64,000 bases of DNA from Nitrospira defluvii (GTDB lineage Bacteria > Nitrospirota > Nitrospiria > Nitrospirales > Nitrospiraceae), in contig WYAX01000009.1 of NCBI GenBank assembly GCA_011525625.1, positions 87,761 through 151,760 on the forward strand, read 5' to 3'. Made by a program: the position numbers and the translations under genes. Every line of letters starts with the position of its first letter. Position 1 is the first letter of the stretch. The notes under the pieces were generated by a model. That model was given only the letters and a program-made list of their open reading frames with translations. It searched no databases and had not been told where the DNA came from. Below are positions 1 to 8,028 of the stretch, one piece after another.

Positions 1-1
1 G

Positions 2-463
2 GTCGGCGACCGACCAGATGACGTCCTGAACGCCTTGACGTTGGGCAAGGCGAGTTACCGCACGTTGACCGGCAATGTGATCGTGGCCGTCTTCTTCAAC
101 ATCGTGGGGATGCTCTTCGCCGCGTTCGGGTATGTCACCCCCCTGTTTGCGGTCGTCTTTATGGTCGTGAGCATCTTTGCCATCCTCCTCAACACGCTCA
201 AGATCCGCTGGATGAAGCTGGAGCGCGAGGCCGTGTCGGAGCACGCCCCACTGGCAGAGCGGGAATTCCTGATCCCCAACATGGTTTGCGAGGGCTGCGC
301 CACGAAGATTCAGCAGAGCTTGCAAGCAGTCCCTGGAGTCCGCGAGGTGAAACCCAAAGTGGCTCAGAAACATGTCCAGGTCACCTATGAGCCCGCAAAG
401 GTTCCTGTAGAACGCCTGAAGGAAGTCATTGAGCAGGCGGGGTTTACAGCGCTCGAAGCGTAA
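2..463 (+). CDS. C-terminal part of a metal-transporting P-type ATPase with a C-terminal HMA domain (5' partial)
   Basis: The frame is open through the left edge, so only the last 153 residues are seen. They begin with a hydrophilic stretch reading TLGKASYRTL, continue into two hydrophobic segments that look like the last membrane pair of a P1B-type ATPase, and finish with a soluble heavy-metal-associated domain carrying the MVCEGC metal-binding motif and a GVREVKPKV-like beta strand. P1B pumps export or load metal ions using ATP at the inner membrane. HMA domains usually sit at the N-terminus, so a C-terminal copy is less common. The catalytic domains lie outside the window, so the metal cannot be assigned; the neighbouring MerR and mer genes suggest a soft metal (inference). 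A 28-residue ORF and a terminator follow directly. Confidence 0.8.
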   Translation, partial: VGDRPDDVLNALTLGKASYRTLTGNVIVAVFFNIVGMLFAAFGYVTPLFAVVFMVVSIFAILLNTLKIRWMKLEREAVSEHAPLAEREFLIPNMVCEGCATKIQQSLQAVPGVREVKPKVAQKHVQVTYEPAKVPVERLKEVIEQAGFTALEA

Positions 464-477
464 AGGCGGTGATCGCC

Positions 478-564
478 ATGTGTCCATGGGTCGGCATGCT
501 CGGCTTCTGCCCGTATGAGGTGGCATCCCGCGTCTGGCAGTGGGTGCAAGGCCTCTTTGCGTAA
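478..564 (+). CDS. Cys-Pro micropeptide 1 (MCPWVGMLGFCPY...)
   Basis: A 28-codon ORF starts 15 bases after the ATPase stop with a modest purine-rich ribosome site (AAGGCGG). The peptide begins MCPWVGMLGFCPYEVASR and ends in Trp-rich residues. It lines up with the 29-residue ORF at 1165-1254 as MCP(W/F)xxxLGFCP(Y/F)xxxSR, including both Cys-Pro pairs, and both follow metal-resistance genes. Conservation of the amino-acid pattern between two separate loci argues for a translated product. A thiol-metal role is plausible because of the two Cys residues, but it is not shown. A hairpin terminator follows at 583-618. Confidence 0.55.
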   Translation: MCPWVGMLGFCPYEVASRVWQWVQGLFA

Positions 565-582
565 GCAGAAAAGGGCAACACG

Positions 583-618
583 GGCGACCGGTCTACTGTG
601 CGCCGGTCGCCATTTTAT
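583..618 (+). terminator. Rho-independent terminator
   Basis: A perfect 9-bp stem, GGCGACCGG paired with CCGGTCGCC, encloses an 11-base loop and is followed by ATTTTATT. It closes the transcription unit of the ATPase and the first micropeptide, before the divergent-spacer mer-type promoter. Confidence 0.85.
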
Positions 619-672
619 TGCATCAGACATGAGCAAGTCCGATCCTCTCTAAGTCGGCGCGTCCTAAATCCC

Positions 673-704
673 TTGACTCGGTACTATGGTACAGGGGGTA
701 TCGT
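673..704 (+). promoter_or_regulatory. MerR-type promoter/operator
   Basis: A -35 box TTGACT (673-678) is separated from a -10-like GTATCG/TATCGT by 19-20 bp. This over-long spacer is the hallmark of promoters activated by MerR-family DNA distortion. Between the boxes lies the dyad GTACTATGGTAC, resembling the mer operator. An ATG at 686 lies inside this operator, so it cannot be the regulator's start. The regulator probably controls its own operon. Confidence 0.75.
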
Positions 705-721
705 TCGCAATGGGTGATGGC

Positions 722-1159
722 ATGGCCACTGAACTGACGATCGGACGGCTTGCAAAGCAAGTTGGCGTCAATGTTCAGACGGTCCGATATTATGAGCGGC
801 GGAAGCTGCTCCCGCCGACCTCCCGCATGCCATCAGGCTACCGCCTCTACGGCAATGAGGCACTTAGGCGCTTACGGTTCATTCGGAACGCGCAGACGTT
901 GGGTTTCACGCTGCAGGAGATTGCCGAACTGCTGAATCTGCGAGTCAGCTCGACCGCTCGTTGTTGGGACGTGCAACGGAAGGCGCAGGCCAAGCTGGTG
1001 CAGGTCGAGGCCAAGACCCGAGACTTGCGGGCGCTTGCCCGCTCGCTCCGAGTATTGGTCCGGAATTGTCAGGCTGGTCAGCCCACCGACCGCTGTCCGA
1101 TCCTAACGAGTTTGGAAAAGGAGAGAGGAAGGCCGGTTGAGGCCAACACGAGGAGGTGA
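722..1159 (+). CDS. MerR-family metal-responsive regulator (Hg/Pb/Cd-type three-cysteine)
   Basis: A 145-residue regulator with the MerR winged-helix N-terminus (LTIGRLAKQVGVNVQTVRYY) followed by a long dimerisation helix. Three cysteines fall at C81, C116 and C125 with a C-X8-C pair ending in CPIL. This matches the Hg(II)-binding triad of MerR (82/117/126), though related divalent sensors share the layout. An in-frame ATG at 686 lies inside the promoter, so translation must begin at 710 or, more likely, 722 (GGTGAT upstream). The gene heads a unit with the second micropeptide, merB-merT and merP, which supports mercury as the inducer (inference). It would repress without metal and activate with it. 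Confidence 0.85.
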   Translation: MATELTIGRLAKQVGVNVQTVRYYERRKLLPPTSRMPSGYRLYGNEALRRLRFIRNAQTLGFTLQEIAELLNLRVSSTARCWDVQRKAQAKLVQVEAKTRDLRALARSLRVLVRNCQAGQPTDRCPILTSLEKERGRPVEANTRR

Positions 1160-1164
1160 CGACC

Positions 1165-1254
1165 ATGTGTCCATTTGCGGAATGGCTGGGCTTCTGTCCA
1201 TTTGCAGCGCCGAGCCGCATGGGTCGGCCGACGGAGACCAGATGGGTGCCATGA
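1165..1254 (+). CDS. Cys-Pro micropeptide 2 (MCPFAEWLGFCPF...)
   Basis: A 29-codon ORF sits five bases after the MerR stop behind a strong AGGAGGTGA ribosome site. Its start, MCPFAEWLGFCPFAAPSR, matches the micropeptide at 478-564 at M, C, P, an aromatic residue, LGFCP, another aromatic, and SR. The strong ribosome site and tight spacing suggest real translation in the mer transcript. Function is unknown; two Cys-Pro pairs could bind a thiophilic metal or act as a leader peptide for the downstream lyase-transporter gene, 117 bases away. Confidence 0.6.
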   Translation: MCPFAEWLGFCPFAAPSRMGRPTETRWVP

Positions 1255-1371
1255 GATGGGTGCCATGAAATGGGCAACTCACGGGTAACGCATCTGCTGG
1301 ATCTCCGGGCTTCGATGCGGCCAGCCTCGGGGCTGGCTACCTAAGGCGTTTAAGAGACAAGGAGAGAACTT

Positions 1372-2559
1372 ATGGCAGACACATGCTGTGAAGGCGCTAG
1401 GGGCGTCGACAATATCTCAGGCTGGGCCGGTGAGACCGGCACAATTCAACCGGATACGGGGGAAAGGCCGGTTGTTCCAACAGCGACCGAAACCGCTAAA
1501 GGGCTCGTGGCTGAAGCCATGTCCATGCTCGGATGGGATCACACCAAGTTGAACCACACTGAAGATGCCGTTCGGCGTTACATCCTCACGCAGTACCCAT
1601 TGCAAGGAGGAGCGCCAAGTTGCCGAGAGATCGAAGAGGTACTCGGGCTGGCCGGCACGGAGGTCCAGACCATTCTCAGGCGACTCCATGAGCTAGACAT
1701 CCTCTATCTTGAGCCTGGGTGCCTTGAGATCCGGCTCGCCTATCCATTCTCTTCTGTCCCAACGCGACATGTCGTGAAGTTTGAGGATTGGGCGGAAGCG
1801 AAACCTGTCTACGCTCAGTGCGCGGTCGATGCGTTAGGAATTCCCTTCATGTTTAGTCACGACCTCTCCGTTGCTTCCTCATGTGCGCACTGCTCCAAGC
1901 CGGTCACACTTGAGGTGCGCAACCGGATGATTGTGACCCACAACCCGGCGGAAACCGTCGTGTGGGCGGGGACGACTCGTTCAGGGCCCGCGGCGACATC
2001 CGTCTGTCCCACCATCAATTTCTTTTGTTCTTCGGATCATGTCGTTGCATGGTTGCAAGGCCAAGCCGACACAAGGGGGGCGATTATCAGCCTCGCTGAG
2101 GCGTTCTACATCGGCAAGGAGCTATTTGAGCCTCTGCGCATTGCAGAATCGGATTCGACATCTCACTCGACGAGGAATGCGCAGACAGTTCACGCTGAAA
2201 GAGCGGCGTTGACGGCCACTTCAACGGGATCTCTGGTGGCGGCGTTTTTGGCATCTGTGTGTTGCATCGGCCCACTTGTGTTCGCTGCTCTGGGCGTAGG
2301 GATCGGAGGGACCGGATTGCTGGCCGGCGCGGCGGGATTTCTCAAGGGACTGCTGCCCTACCGACCGTGGTTCATCGGCCTGACCGTACTGTTGCTTGGA
2401 GTCAGCTTCTACCTGGCGTGCCGGAAACCAACGAGCGCATGTGCTCCCGGTTCGATCTGTGCTCTCCGTGAGACCACGCGAGCGTCTCGGGTGCTCCTGT
2501 GGGTCGTGACAGCCATTGCCCTCGGGTTGGTTTTGGCGCCCTATTGGTTGGGAGTCTAA
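1372..2559 (+). CDS. Organomercurial lyase-mercuric transporter fusion (MerB-MerT)
   Basis: A 395-residue protein in one uninterrupted frame. Residues about 40-260 are alkylmercury lyase: an N-terminal helical domain, then the catalytic Cys150-x-x-Asp153 (AQCAVDALGIPFM) and Cys222 (SVCPTINFF), matching Cys96/Asp99/Cys159 of MerB. Residues about 290-395 are MerT: a first membrane helix with the vicinal pair Cys307-Cys308 (ASVCCIGPLVF), an LLPYRPWFIG second helix and a Cys-rich loop (C360, C367, C373), then a third helix. MerB protonolyses C-Hg bonds in the cytosol and MerT passes Hg(II) across the inner membrane; the fusion would tether cleavage to the membrane. The start follows GGAGAG. No merA is in the window, so the fate of released Hg(II) is open. 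An extra CAHC (181-184) falls between the catalytic residues. Confidence 0.88.
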   Translation: MADTCCEGARGVDNISGWAGETGTIQPDTGERPVVPTATETAKGLVAEAMSMLGWDHTKLNHTEDAVRRYILTQYPLQGGAPSCREIEEVLGLAGTEVQTILRRLHELDILYLEPGCLEIRLAYPFSSVPTRHVVKFEDWAEAKPVYAQCAVDALGIPFMFSHDLSVASSCAHCSKPVTLEVRNRMIVTHNPAETVVWAGTTRSGPAATSVCPTINFFCSSDHVVAWLQGQADTRGAIISLAEAFYIGKELFEPLRIAESDSTSHSTRNAQTVHAERAALTATSTGSLVAAFLASVCCIGPLVFAALGVGIGGTGLLAGAAGFLKGLLPYRPWFIGLTVLLLGVSFYLACRKPTSACAPGSICALRETTRASRVLLWVVTAIALGLVLAPYWLGV

Positions 2560-2594
2560 CGTTGGTCTTTGTGCGGAACAAAGAGAGGATGACC

Positions 2595-2966
2595 ATGAAG
2601 TCAGGAACACTAACGTTAGGTTGCTTCCTTTTTGCGGTTTCTTCCCTGCTCCTTGGTGGTGGCTGGCAGATTGATGGCGATAGCCTAGCAGCAGAAGCTC
2701 AGGAGCTTCAGACGATCACCCTGCGGATTGAAGGAATGAGCTGTGGCGCCTGCATCAAAGATGTGCGGGCCGCCCTTTCCAAAGTGCCAGGTGTCAAGGT
2801 AGCAGAGGTCAAAGTTGGAACGAAGTGGTTCTTCTTGAATGACTACTCCGATGCACGGGCAATTGTCACATGCGAGCGAGGGACAACGACGGCTGACGAG
2901 TTGATCAAGGCAGTCGAGGCAGCGAGTAGCGCGATCAGTACTTACAAAGCCAAGCAAGTTGACTGA
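2595..2966 (+). CDS. merP: MerP-like periplasmic mercury-binding protein
   Basis: A 123-residue protein with a signal peptide (GCFLFAVSSLLLGG) and one HMA fold containing GMSCGACI, the metal-binding loop of MerP. The start at 2595 is chosen because GAGAGG is spaced correctly for it; an ATG at 2589 would lie on top of the ribosome site. MerP captures Hg(II) in the periplasm and hands it to MerT, here the C-terminal half of the preceding fusion. It is longer than classical MerP (about 91 residues) and has an insert (KWFFLNDYSDARAIVTCERG) that splits the usual fold, so binding may differ. Confidence 0.8.
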   Translation: MKSGTLTLGCFLFAVSSLLLGGGWQIDGDSLAAEAQELQTITLRIEGMSCGACIKDVRAALSKVPGVKVAEVKVGTKWFFLNDYSDARAIVTCERGTTTADELIKAVEAASSAISTYKAKQVD

Positions 2967-2984
2967 AGGCTTAAAGGAGGAACG

Positions 2985-3374
2985 ATGAATAGAGCGCAAG
3001 AGACAGGAGTAAACGATTCCATCTTTGCGGAACTGCGTCGCTTGAGCCCGAAGGTAACCGGCGGGTTACTACGCATGCGCCAGGAGACCTATCGGGATGC
3101 GGCGGTCGCCGCCAAATATAAACTGCTGGCGGCAATGGTCGTCTCCATCACCATTCGTTGCGAACCCTGTCTCAGGGCTTATGTGAGGATGGCCCATGAG
3201 AAGGGTGTCTCTCAGGAGGAACTGATTGAATTCCTCGACGTGGCCATAACGATGCAAGGCTGTCCCGGCGAAGAGTGGGCGCTCAAGGCGTATCGAATCT
3301 ACAAGGAATGTCTGATAGGTGGGCCCATAGACAAGACCACGCTGTGTTGCGAGCACGGCGGTTCCGACGCATGA
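2985..3374 (+). CDS. Carboxymuconolactone decarboxylase/AhpD-like protein
   Basis: A 129-residue all-helical protein with the AhpD-type redox motif CEPC (RCEPCLRAYVRMAHEKG) followed by the conserved EELIEFLDVA helix, and a Cys-rich end (TLCCEHGG). AhpD-like proteins use the CxxC pair for thiol-disulfide exchange, often supporting peroxide defence. Start ATG follows TAAAGGAGG, 18 bases after merP, so it belongs to the mer operon. A role in repairing thiols oxidised or blocked by mercury is plausible but inferred. Confidence 0.75.
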   Translation: MNRAQETGVNDSIFAELRRLSPKVTGGLLRMRQETYRDAAVAAKYKLLAAMVVSITIRCEPCLRAYVRMAHEKGVSQEELIEFLDVAITMQGCPGEEWALKAYRIYKECLIGGPIDKTTLCCEHGGSDA

Positions 3375-3454
3375 GAGAACAAGACTGGCCGTGCATGATA
3401 TTTCTGAACGTCTAGAATCTGTTGCGCGACTGGAGAGACGGTAGGCTACGAATC

Positions 3455-4084
3455 ATGAGGCACTCCAGGAATAAAACGAACCGATCAGAACCGCCAAGTG
3501 AGGGCGTTTCCACCACATCGCTGGCGACGTCTGAGCCTCACCTGAACGACATGATCCAACGACTTCTAGAGCATGAGTCTGCGTTCCGAGTGTTTCTACG
3601 TCGTCGTGTTGGTGACGAGGCTCTGGCTGAGGACTTATTGCAACAAAGCATGATCCGAGCCGTTCACTGTCACCATTCCGTACGAAATGATGACAGTGTG
3701 GTGGCCTGGTTCTATACAATCATTCGCCGCACACTCATCGACTATTATCGCTCGAAAGGCGCGGAAGCTCGTCGTAATGAAGCCTTTCTCCAAGAACTGA
3801 CTCTCTCTGGAGACGATACGGAGCCCCCACTCGACGAGGTGAAAGCCACCGTCTGCACCTGCCTTCACCGTCTCCTTCCGAAGCTACGTTCGAACTATGC
3901 CGAGCTCATCCGGAGAATCGATCTCGAGGACGAATCTCCGAAACGCGTCGCAGAGGAGTTGAAGATCTCCCACAACAATCTCACGGTTCGGTTGCACCGA
4001 GCCCGTCAAGCCTTGCGCGCCAGCCTGGAACAGTCCTGCGGGGTCTGCAGTACACACGGCTGCCTGAATTGCACCTGCGAATAA
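3455..4084 (+). CDS. ECF sigma factor with Cys-rich C-terminal tail
   Basis: A 209-residue ECF sigma factor: region 2 (about 35-100, including EDLLQQSMIRAV and VVAWFYTIIRRTLIDYY) and region 4 (about 135-185, DESPKRVAEELKISHNNLTV). It ends in a metal-thiolate-like tail with C195, C198, C203, C206 and C208 (CGVCSTHGCLNCTCE). Cys-rich C-terminal domains are known from CorE-type copper- or cadmium-controlled ECF factors, where metal binding switches the sigma on or off without an anti-sigma. No anti-sigma gene is adjacent here, in agreement. The ATG at 3455 is preferred to an upstream TTG at 3422, since GGAGAG lies between them. It may drive one of the metal operons (inference). Confidence 0.82.
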   Translation: MRHSRNKTNRSEPPSEGVSTTSLATSEPHLNDMIQRLLEHESAFRVFLRRRVGDEALAEDLLQQSMIRAVHCHHSVRNDDSVVAWFYTIIRRTLIDYYRSKGAEARRNEAFLQELTLSGDDTEPPLDEVKATVCTCLHRLLPKLRSNYAELIRRIDLEDESPKRVAEELKISHNNLTVRLHRARQALRASLEQSCGVCSTHGCLNCTCE

Positions 4085-4255
4085 ACCAGTTTGCCGGCAT
4101 CGTCCGCAACGACGAGTCCTAGCCTCATACCCACGCCAGCTCAATTGTATCTACAGGCACTGTAATAATTGGCGCTCTCTTCCGTCTGAAGGGGTGAAGG
4201 ATGCGCGTTTTTTGAATGTGAGACGCGCGAAACCCACTCACTGAGGAGGTTCGCC

Positions 4256-4474
4256 ATGGACGAATTGACCCTGAAGATCACCGGGATGAGCTGCGGGCAT
4301 TGCGTCGGACAGGTCACGAAGGCGCTGACCCGGCTCGACGGCGTGCAGGTAAACAGCGTAAAGGTCGGCGAAGCGATCGTCGTGTATGATCCGAGGGAAA
4401 TCGTTCCCACGGAGATTATCCAGGCTGTGACCGAGGCAGGATATGAGACCCAATTGGTCAGGAGGGTGGCATGA
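4256..4474 (+). CDS. copZ: CopZ-like copper chaperone
   Basis: A 72-residue single HMA domain with GMSCGHC near the N-terminus and GVQVNSVKVGEAIVVYDP, typical of CopZ. These cytosolic proteins bind Cu(I) through the two Cys and deliver it to CopA. Ribosome site GAGGAGG. The stop overlaps the next start by four bases (ATGA), and copA follows, so this is a copZ-cupredoxin-copA operon. Confidence 0.85.
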   Translation: MDELTLKITGMSCGHCVGQVTKALTRLDGVQVNSVKVGEAIVVYDPREIVPTEIIQAVTEAGYETQLVRRVA

Positions 4475-4851
4475 GCGTGATGGAATGGATCGTCATCATC
4501 GGCGGCATCTCCTTAATCGCCTGGATCAATTGGTATTTCTTTCTGGCCCGACAGCCGGTGTCGAACGCCGGGATTGACGGGGAGGGAGTCCAGGAGGTCG
4601 CCATTGTGGTTGAAGGCGGCTATCACCCAGCCGTGGTAAGCGTGAAGAGGGACAGGCCGGTCCGGCTCGTCTTCGACCGCCGAGAACGGTCAGGTTGTTC
4701 GGAAGAGGTTGTCTTTCCGGATTTCGGGGTCCGCAAGTTTTTGCCCGCCTTCCGAAAGACCTCGATCGAGCTGACGCCGGCACAGACGGGCCATTTCGAA
4801 TTCACCTGCGGGATGAGCATGTTGCACGGTCGGCTCATCGTGCAAGACTGA
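4471..4851 (+). CDS. Membrane-anchored cupredoxin-like protein
   Basis: A 126-residue protein with one N-terminal membrane anchor ([18 protein letters not shown]) and a periplasmic cupredoxin-like beta-sandwich. It shows [13 protein letters not shown], a [14 protein letters not shown] ligand loop with Cys, Met and His, and ends LIVQD. Such single-domain cupredoxins sit beside CopA ATPases and are thought to bind copper at the outer face of the membrane, possibly accepting copper from the pump. It overlaps copZ by four bases and is 13 bases from copA. Confidence 0.8.
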   Translation: MSVMEWIVIIGGISLIAWINWYFFLARQPVSNAGIDGEGVQEVAIVVEGGYHPAVVSVKRDRPVRLVFDRRERSGCSEEVVFPDFGVRKFLPAFRKTSIELTPAQTGHFEFTCGMSMLHGRLIVQD

Positions 4852-4864
4852 CGAGGAGAAAACC

Positions 4865-7285
4865 ATGCCAACTACGATTCCCCTGATGGTGATAGAGAAA
4901 CGGAACCGGACAGAGACGACCGACACCGGAACCACAGCGACGACCCGTGAGAAGGTCATGATTCCCGTGAAGGGAATGACCTGCGCCGCCTGTCAGGCGC
5001 GAGTGCAACGGGCGTTGCAGGCAACGCCGGGCGTCCTCAACGCCTCAGTGAACCTCATGCTGAAGAATGCTGCCGTCACGTACGATCCTATGGTGACCTC
5101 CCCCATGGTCCTGGTCGAGGCGATCCGCGAGACCGGCTATGGCGCGGAACTAGCCGCGCAGGATCAGAGCGCGTTCGATGAGCAGGAGGCACAGGATCGG
5201 GCGCAGGAGGAAGAATATCGGGAACTCAGGCGCAAGGCGTTGTGGAGTGGAAGCATCGGTCTGCTGGCCATGGCACTGTCCATGCCGCTCATGGGGTCTG
5301 CCGAGGCGGATGTTCATGGACCGGTTGCCGATCCGTTCATGCGATGGGCGATGGAATCCATGACCCCCGCCATCCACGCCGTCGCTCCCTGGCTCTATGC
5401 GTTCACCCCATGGGTGCTCTCGTACGCGCTGCTCGCGCTGACCTTGCTCGTCATGGGTTGGGCGGGGCGGCATTTCTACGTGCGCGCCTGGTCCGCCTTC
5501 CGACATCACTCGGCGGACATGAACACACTCATCGCAGTCGGCACAGGGGCAGCCTTCCTCTACTCCGTGCTGGCGACTGTGGCGCCGGAGTTCTTTCTGA
5601 ATCGGGGCGTGCTGCCGGACCTCTATTATGAGGCGGTGGTCATGATCATTGCGCTGATCCTGACCGGCAACGCGCTGGAGGCACGGGCCAAGCGCCAGAC
5701 CTCTGCGGCCTTGAGGCGTCTGGTGGAACTCCAACCGAACACGGCGCGGGTGGTGCGGGCCGGCGCTGAGATAGACATCCCAGTGAACGAAGTGCAGAGC
5801 CAGGAGATCGTGATCGTGCGACCGGGAGAACGCATTCCTGTGGATGGAGCAATCATTTCCGGGACGAGCGCGGTCGATGAATCGATGGTGACGGGCGAAT
5901 CATTGCCGGTCGAGAAACAGCCGGGGGATCGCCTCATCGGTGGCACGATCAATAGGACCGGCGCCTTCCGGTATCGCGCGACGACGCTGGGGGCGGACAG
6001 CGTCCTGGCCCATATCGTCAAGCTGATGCGTGATGCTCAGGGCTCACGGGCACCCATCCAGACGCTTGCCGATCAGGTCAGCGGGATCTTCGTGCCGATC
6101 GTGCTGTCACTCGCGATCGCGACGTTCGTGATCTGGTTTGTGACCGTTGACCAGGCGCCGGCCGTGCGTGCGTTTGCCGCGGCGGTGGCGGTCCTGATCA
6201 TTGCCTGCCCCTGCGCGATGGGACTTGCCGTGCCGACTGCCGTCATGGTGGCGACCGGCAAGGGAGCCGAAGGGGGTATCCTGATCAAGGGCGGCGAGGC
6301 GTTGCAGCGGGCCGGCCAGATCAACGCCGTCGTGTTGGATAAGACCGGCACGATCACCGAGGGGCGGCCGACCGTCACGGACGTGGTACCGGTTTTGGGT
6401 TCAGAGTGGTCTGAAAACGATCTCGTACGGCTGGTCGCCTCGATCGAGACCTCCTCTGAACATCCGCTGGCTGAGGCGATCGTGCGCTATGCGAAGGAGC
6501 AGGCGCTGTCCCTCGCGACGGTAGACTCGTTCCACTCCGTCACGGGACGGGGCGCGACCGGCGTGGTAGACGGCGCCGCGCTGGCTGTCGGCAATGAGGC
6601 ACTCATGGCTGATCATGCGGTGGATCTCACCACAATGAAAGCGGAAGCGGAACGTCTAGCCGGCGAGGGGAAAACGCCGATGTATATCGCGATCAACGGA
6701 ACGTTGGCGGGGTTGATCGCCGTAGCCGATCCGATCAAGCCGACATCCCGTGAGGTCGTTCAACAATTGAACCGACTGGGGCTCACGGTCGTGATGCTGA
6801 CGGGAGATCATCAACGCACCGCGGAGGCCATCGCACGGCAGGCCGGGATCGACCGCGTGGTCGCTGGGGTATTGCCGGATGGCAAAGTGGCCGAAGTCCG
6901 ACGCCGTCAGCAGGCAGGAGAAGTTGTTGCGATGGTGGGCGATGGTATCAACGATGCTCCAGCCCTGGCGCAGGCCGATGTCGGATTCGCGATCGGCACC
7001 GGAACCGATATCGCCCTGGAGGCGAGCGGCGTGACGTTGATGCGGAACGATCTCCAGGGCGTCGCGTCGGCGATTCTTCTGGCCCGGCGAACGATGCGGA
7101 CGATGAAACAGAATTTGTTCTGGGCATTCGTCTACAACGTCGTCGGCATTCCAGTAGCAGCCGGCATTCTCTACCCGGCCTTCGGTATTCTGCTCAGTCC
7201 CATTCTGGCCAGTGCGGCCATGGCGTTCAGTTCAGTCAGCGTGGTGACGAACAGCCTGCGGCTCCGGCGTGCGCGGGTGGCGTGA
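4865..7285 (+). CDS. copA: Copper-exporting P1B-1 ATPase
   Basis: An 806-residue pump with one N-terminal HMA domain (GMTCAAC, Cys40 and Cys43), eight predicted membrane helices, the TGE loop ([12 protein letters not shown]), the intramembrane Cys448-Pro449-Cys450 motif that binds Cu(I), the phosphorylated Asp492 in DKTGTIT, the SEHPLAEAI nucleotide-binding HP motif and a [14 protein letters not shown] hinge. All signatures of a Cu(I)-exporting ATPase are intact. It follows copZ and the cupredoxin gene with a GAGGAG ribosome site. Silver may also be carried. Confidence 0.93.
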   Translation: MPTTIPLMVIEKRNRTETTDTGTTATTREKVMIPVKGMTCAACQARVQRALQATPGVLNASVNLMLKNAAVTYDPMVTSPMVLVEAIRETGYGAELAAQDQSAFDEQEAQDRAQEEEYRELRRKALWSGSIGLLAMALSMPLMGSAEADVHGPVADPFMRWAMESMTPAIHAVAPWLYAFTPWVLSYALLALTLLVMGWAGRHFYVRAWSAFRHHSADMNTLIAVGTGAAFLYSVLATVAPEFFLNRGVLPDLYYEAVVMIIALILTGNALEARAKRQTSAALRRLVELQPNTARVVRAGAEIDIPVNEVQSQEIVIVRPGERIPVDGAIISGTSAVDESMVTGESLPVEKQPGDRLIGGTINRTGAFRYRATTLGADSVLAHIVKLMRDAQGSRAPIQTLADQVSGIFVPIVLSLAIATFVIWFVTVDQAPAVRAFAAAVAVLIIACPCAMGLAVPTAVMVATGKGAEGGILIKGGEALQRAGQINAVVLDKTGTITEGRPTVTDVVPVLGSEWSENDLVRLVASIETSSEHPLAEAIVRYAKEQALSLATVDSFHSVTGRGATGVVDGAALAVGNEALMADHAVDLTTMKAEAERLAGEGKTPMYIAINGTLAGLIAVADPIKPTSREVVQQLNRLGLTVVMLTGDHQRTAEAIARQAGIDRVVAGVLPDGKVAEVRRRQQAGEVVAMVGDGINDAPALAQADVGFAIGTGTDIALEASGVTLMRNDLQGVASAILLARRTMRTMKQNLFWAFVYNVVGIPVAAGILYPAFGILLSPILASAAMAFSSVSVVTNSLRLRRARVA

Positions 7286-7580
7286 GGGATTCGGAGAGAC
7301 GAAAGGAGAAGATGTGAGGCGCTTCGCTACGGTATGACATGGGCGATTGACCCGAAATGCCTCAAGAGGATCCGTCTATGAGGTTCATGGTTTGCGGTGA
7401 AGGTTTGCGTAAGTTGCTAAAATCACATGCAATAACTAAATGCTGCCGTTCTCATTGGCTGGGCACCGCTCATGCTTTATCTACAGGCGGGTGAGTCGAT
7501 AGACTTGACGTGGTGGCTACAAATTGGCAGAAGCTGTGCACAAAGTCGGATGAGCCGTGCTCCAGGGAGTGCTTGGTTCA
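7286..7580. other. Intergenic region between copA and the Cus-type operon
   Basis: About 295 bases with no ORF that looks coding on either strand. A TTGACG-like box near 7505 may be part of the promoter of the following operon, but no convincing -10 was found. No hairpin terminator is evident. Confidence 0.4.
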
Positions 7581-7937
7581 ATGATTCCGCGGATGAATAG
7601 GCAGTGTATCGCGCTGGTACTTGCCTTCGCCCTCTGTCAGGTGATCGGGATGATGTGTGCCGTACCCGATCTGTCGGTCCCGAAAGGAACCGCCATCTTG
7701 CTGGAAGAAGCTATGACATGCCCGATGGATGGGACAGTCATGTGTCCACCGTCACTCACCTCGTCTCCCGAACGCCAGATAAAGAACAGCATGGTCACAG
7801 ACATTGATCATGCGCCGATCCTGCTCAGCGTTGCCGTAGCTCTTAGAAGTCCTTCAGTCCCGACGCCGTGGTCTTGGAGCAGCGTGTTGTCCATTGTTTC
7901 CGTCTCCATAGGTTCTTCCCCGGTCCTCAGGATCTGA
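7581..7937 (+). CDS. Small exported protein preceding the Cus-type pump
   Basis: A 118-residue ORF with a hydrophobic signal-like segment (ALVLAFALCQVIGMM), then a short region with Cys and Met (EEAMTCPMDGTVMCPP) and a hydrophobic tail ending in VLRI. I do not recognise a family. Its position directly before tolC parallels the small His-rich exported ORF (37471) before the second tolC, so both pumps have such a leader gene. Starts at 7557 (GTG) and 7593 (ATG) are possible; 7581 has GGGAG upstream. Confidence 0.5.
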   Translation: MIPRMNRQCIALVLAFALCQVIGMMCAVPDLSVPKGTAILLEEAMTCPMDGTVMCPPSLTSSPERQIKNSMVTDIDHAPILLSVAVALRSPSVPTPWSWSSVLSIVSVSIGSSPVLRI

Positions 7938-8028
7938 TCCCACACCGCCAATTCGTTCACGTACCGCTCAATGTCCAACATTGAACGGTACGGATTCCAT
8001 TACTCAACGTCCTCCTGGAGGTGCTGTC

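Noticed and set aside
686..721. N-terminal extension of the MerR gene (start at 686 or 710)
   Set aside because: The 686 ATG lies inside the operator dyad between the -35 and -10 boxes, so it cannot be translated from that promoter; 722 is the consistent start, with 710 only a weak alternative.
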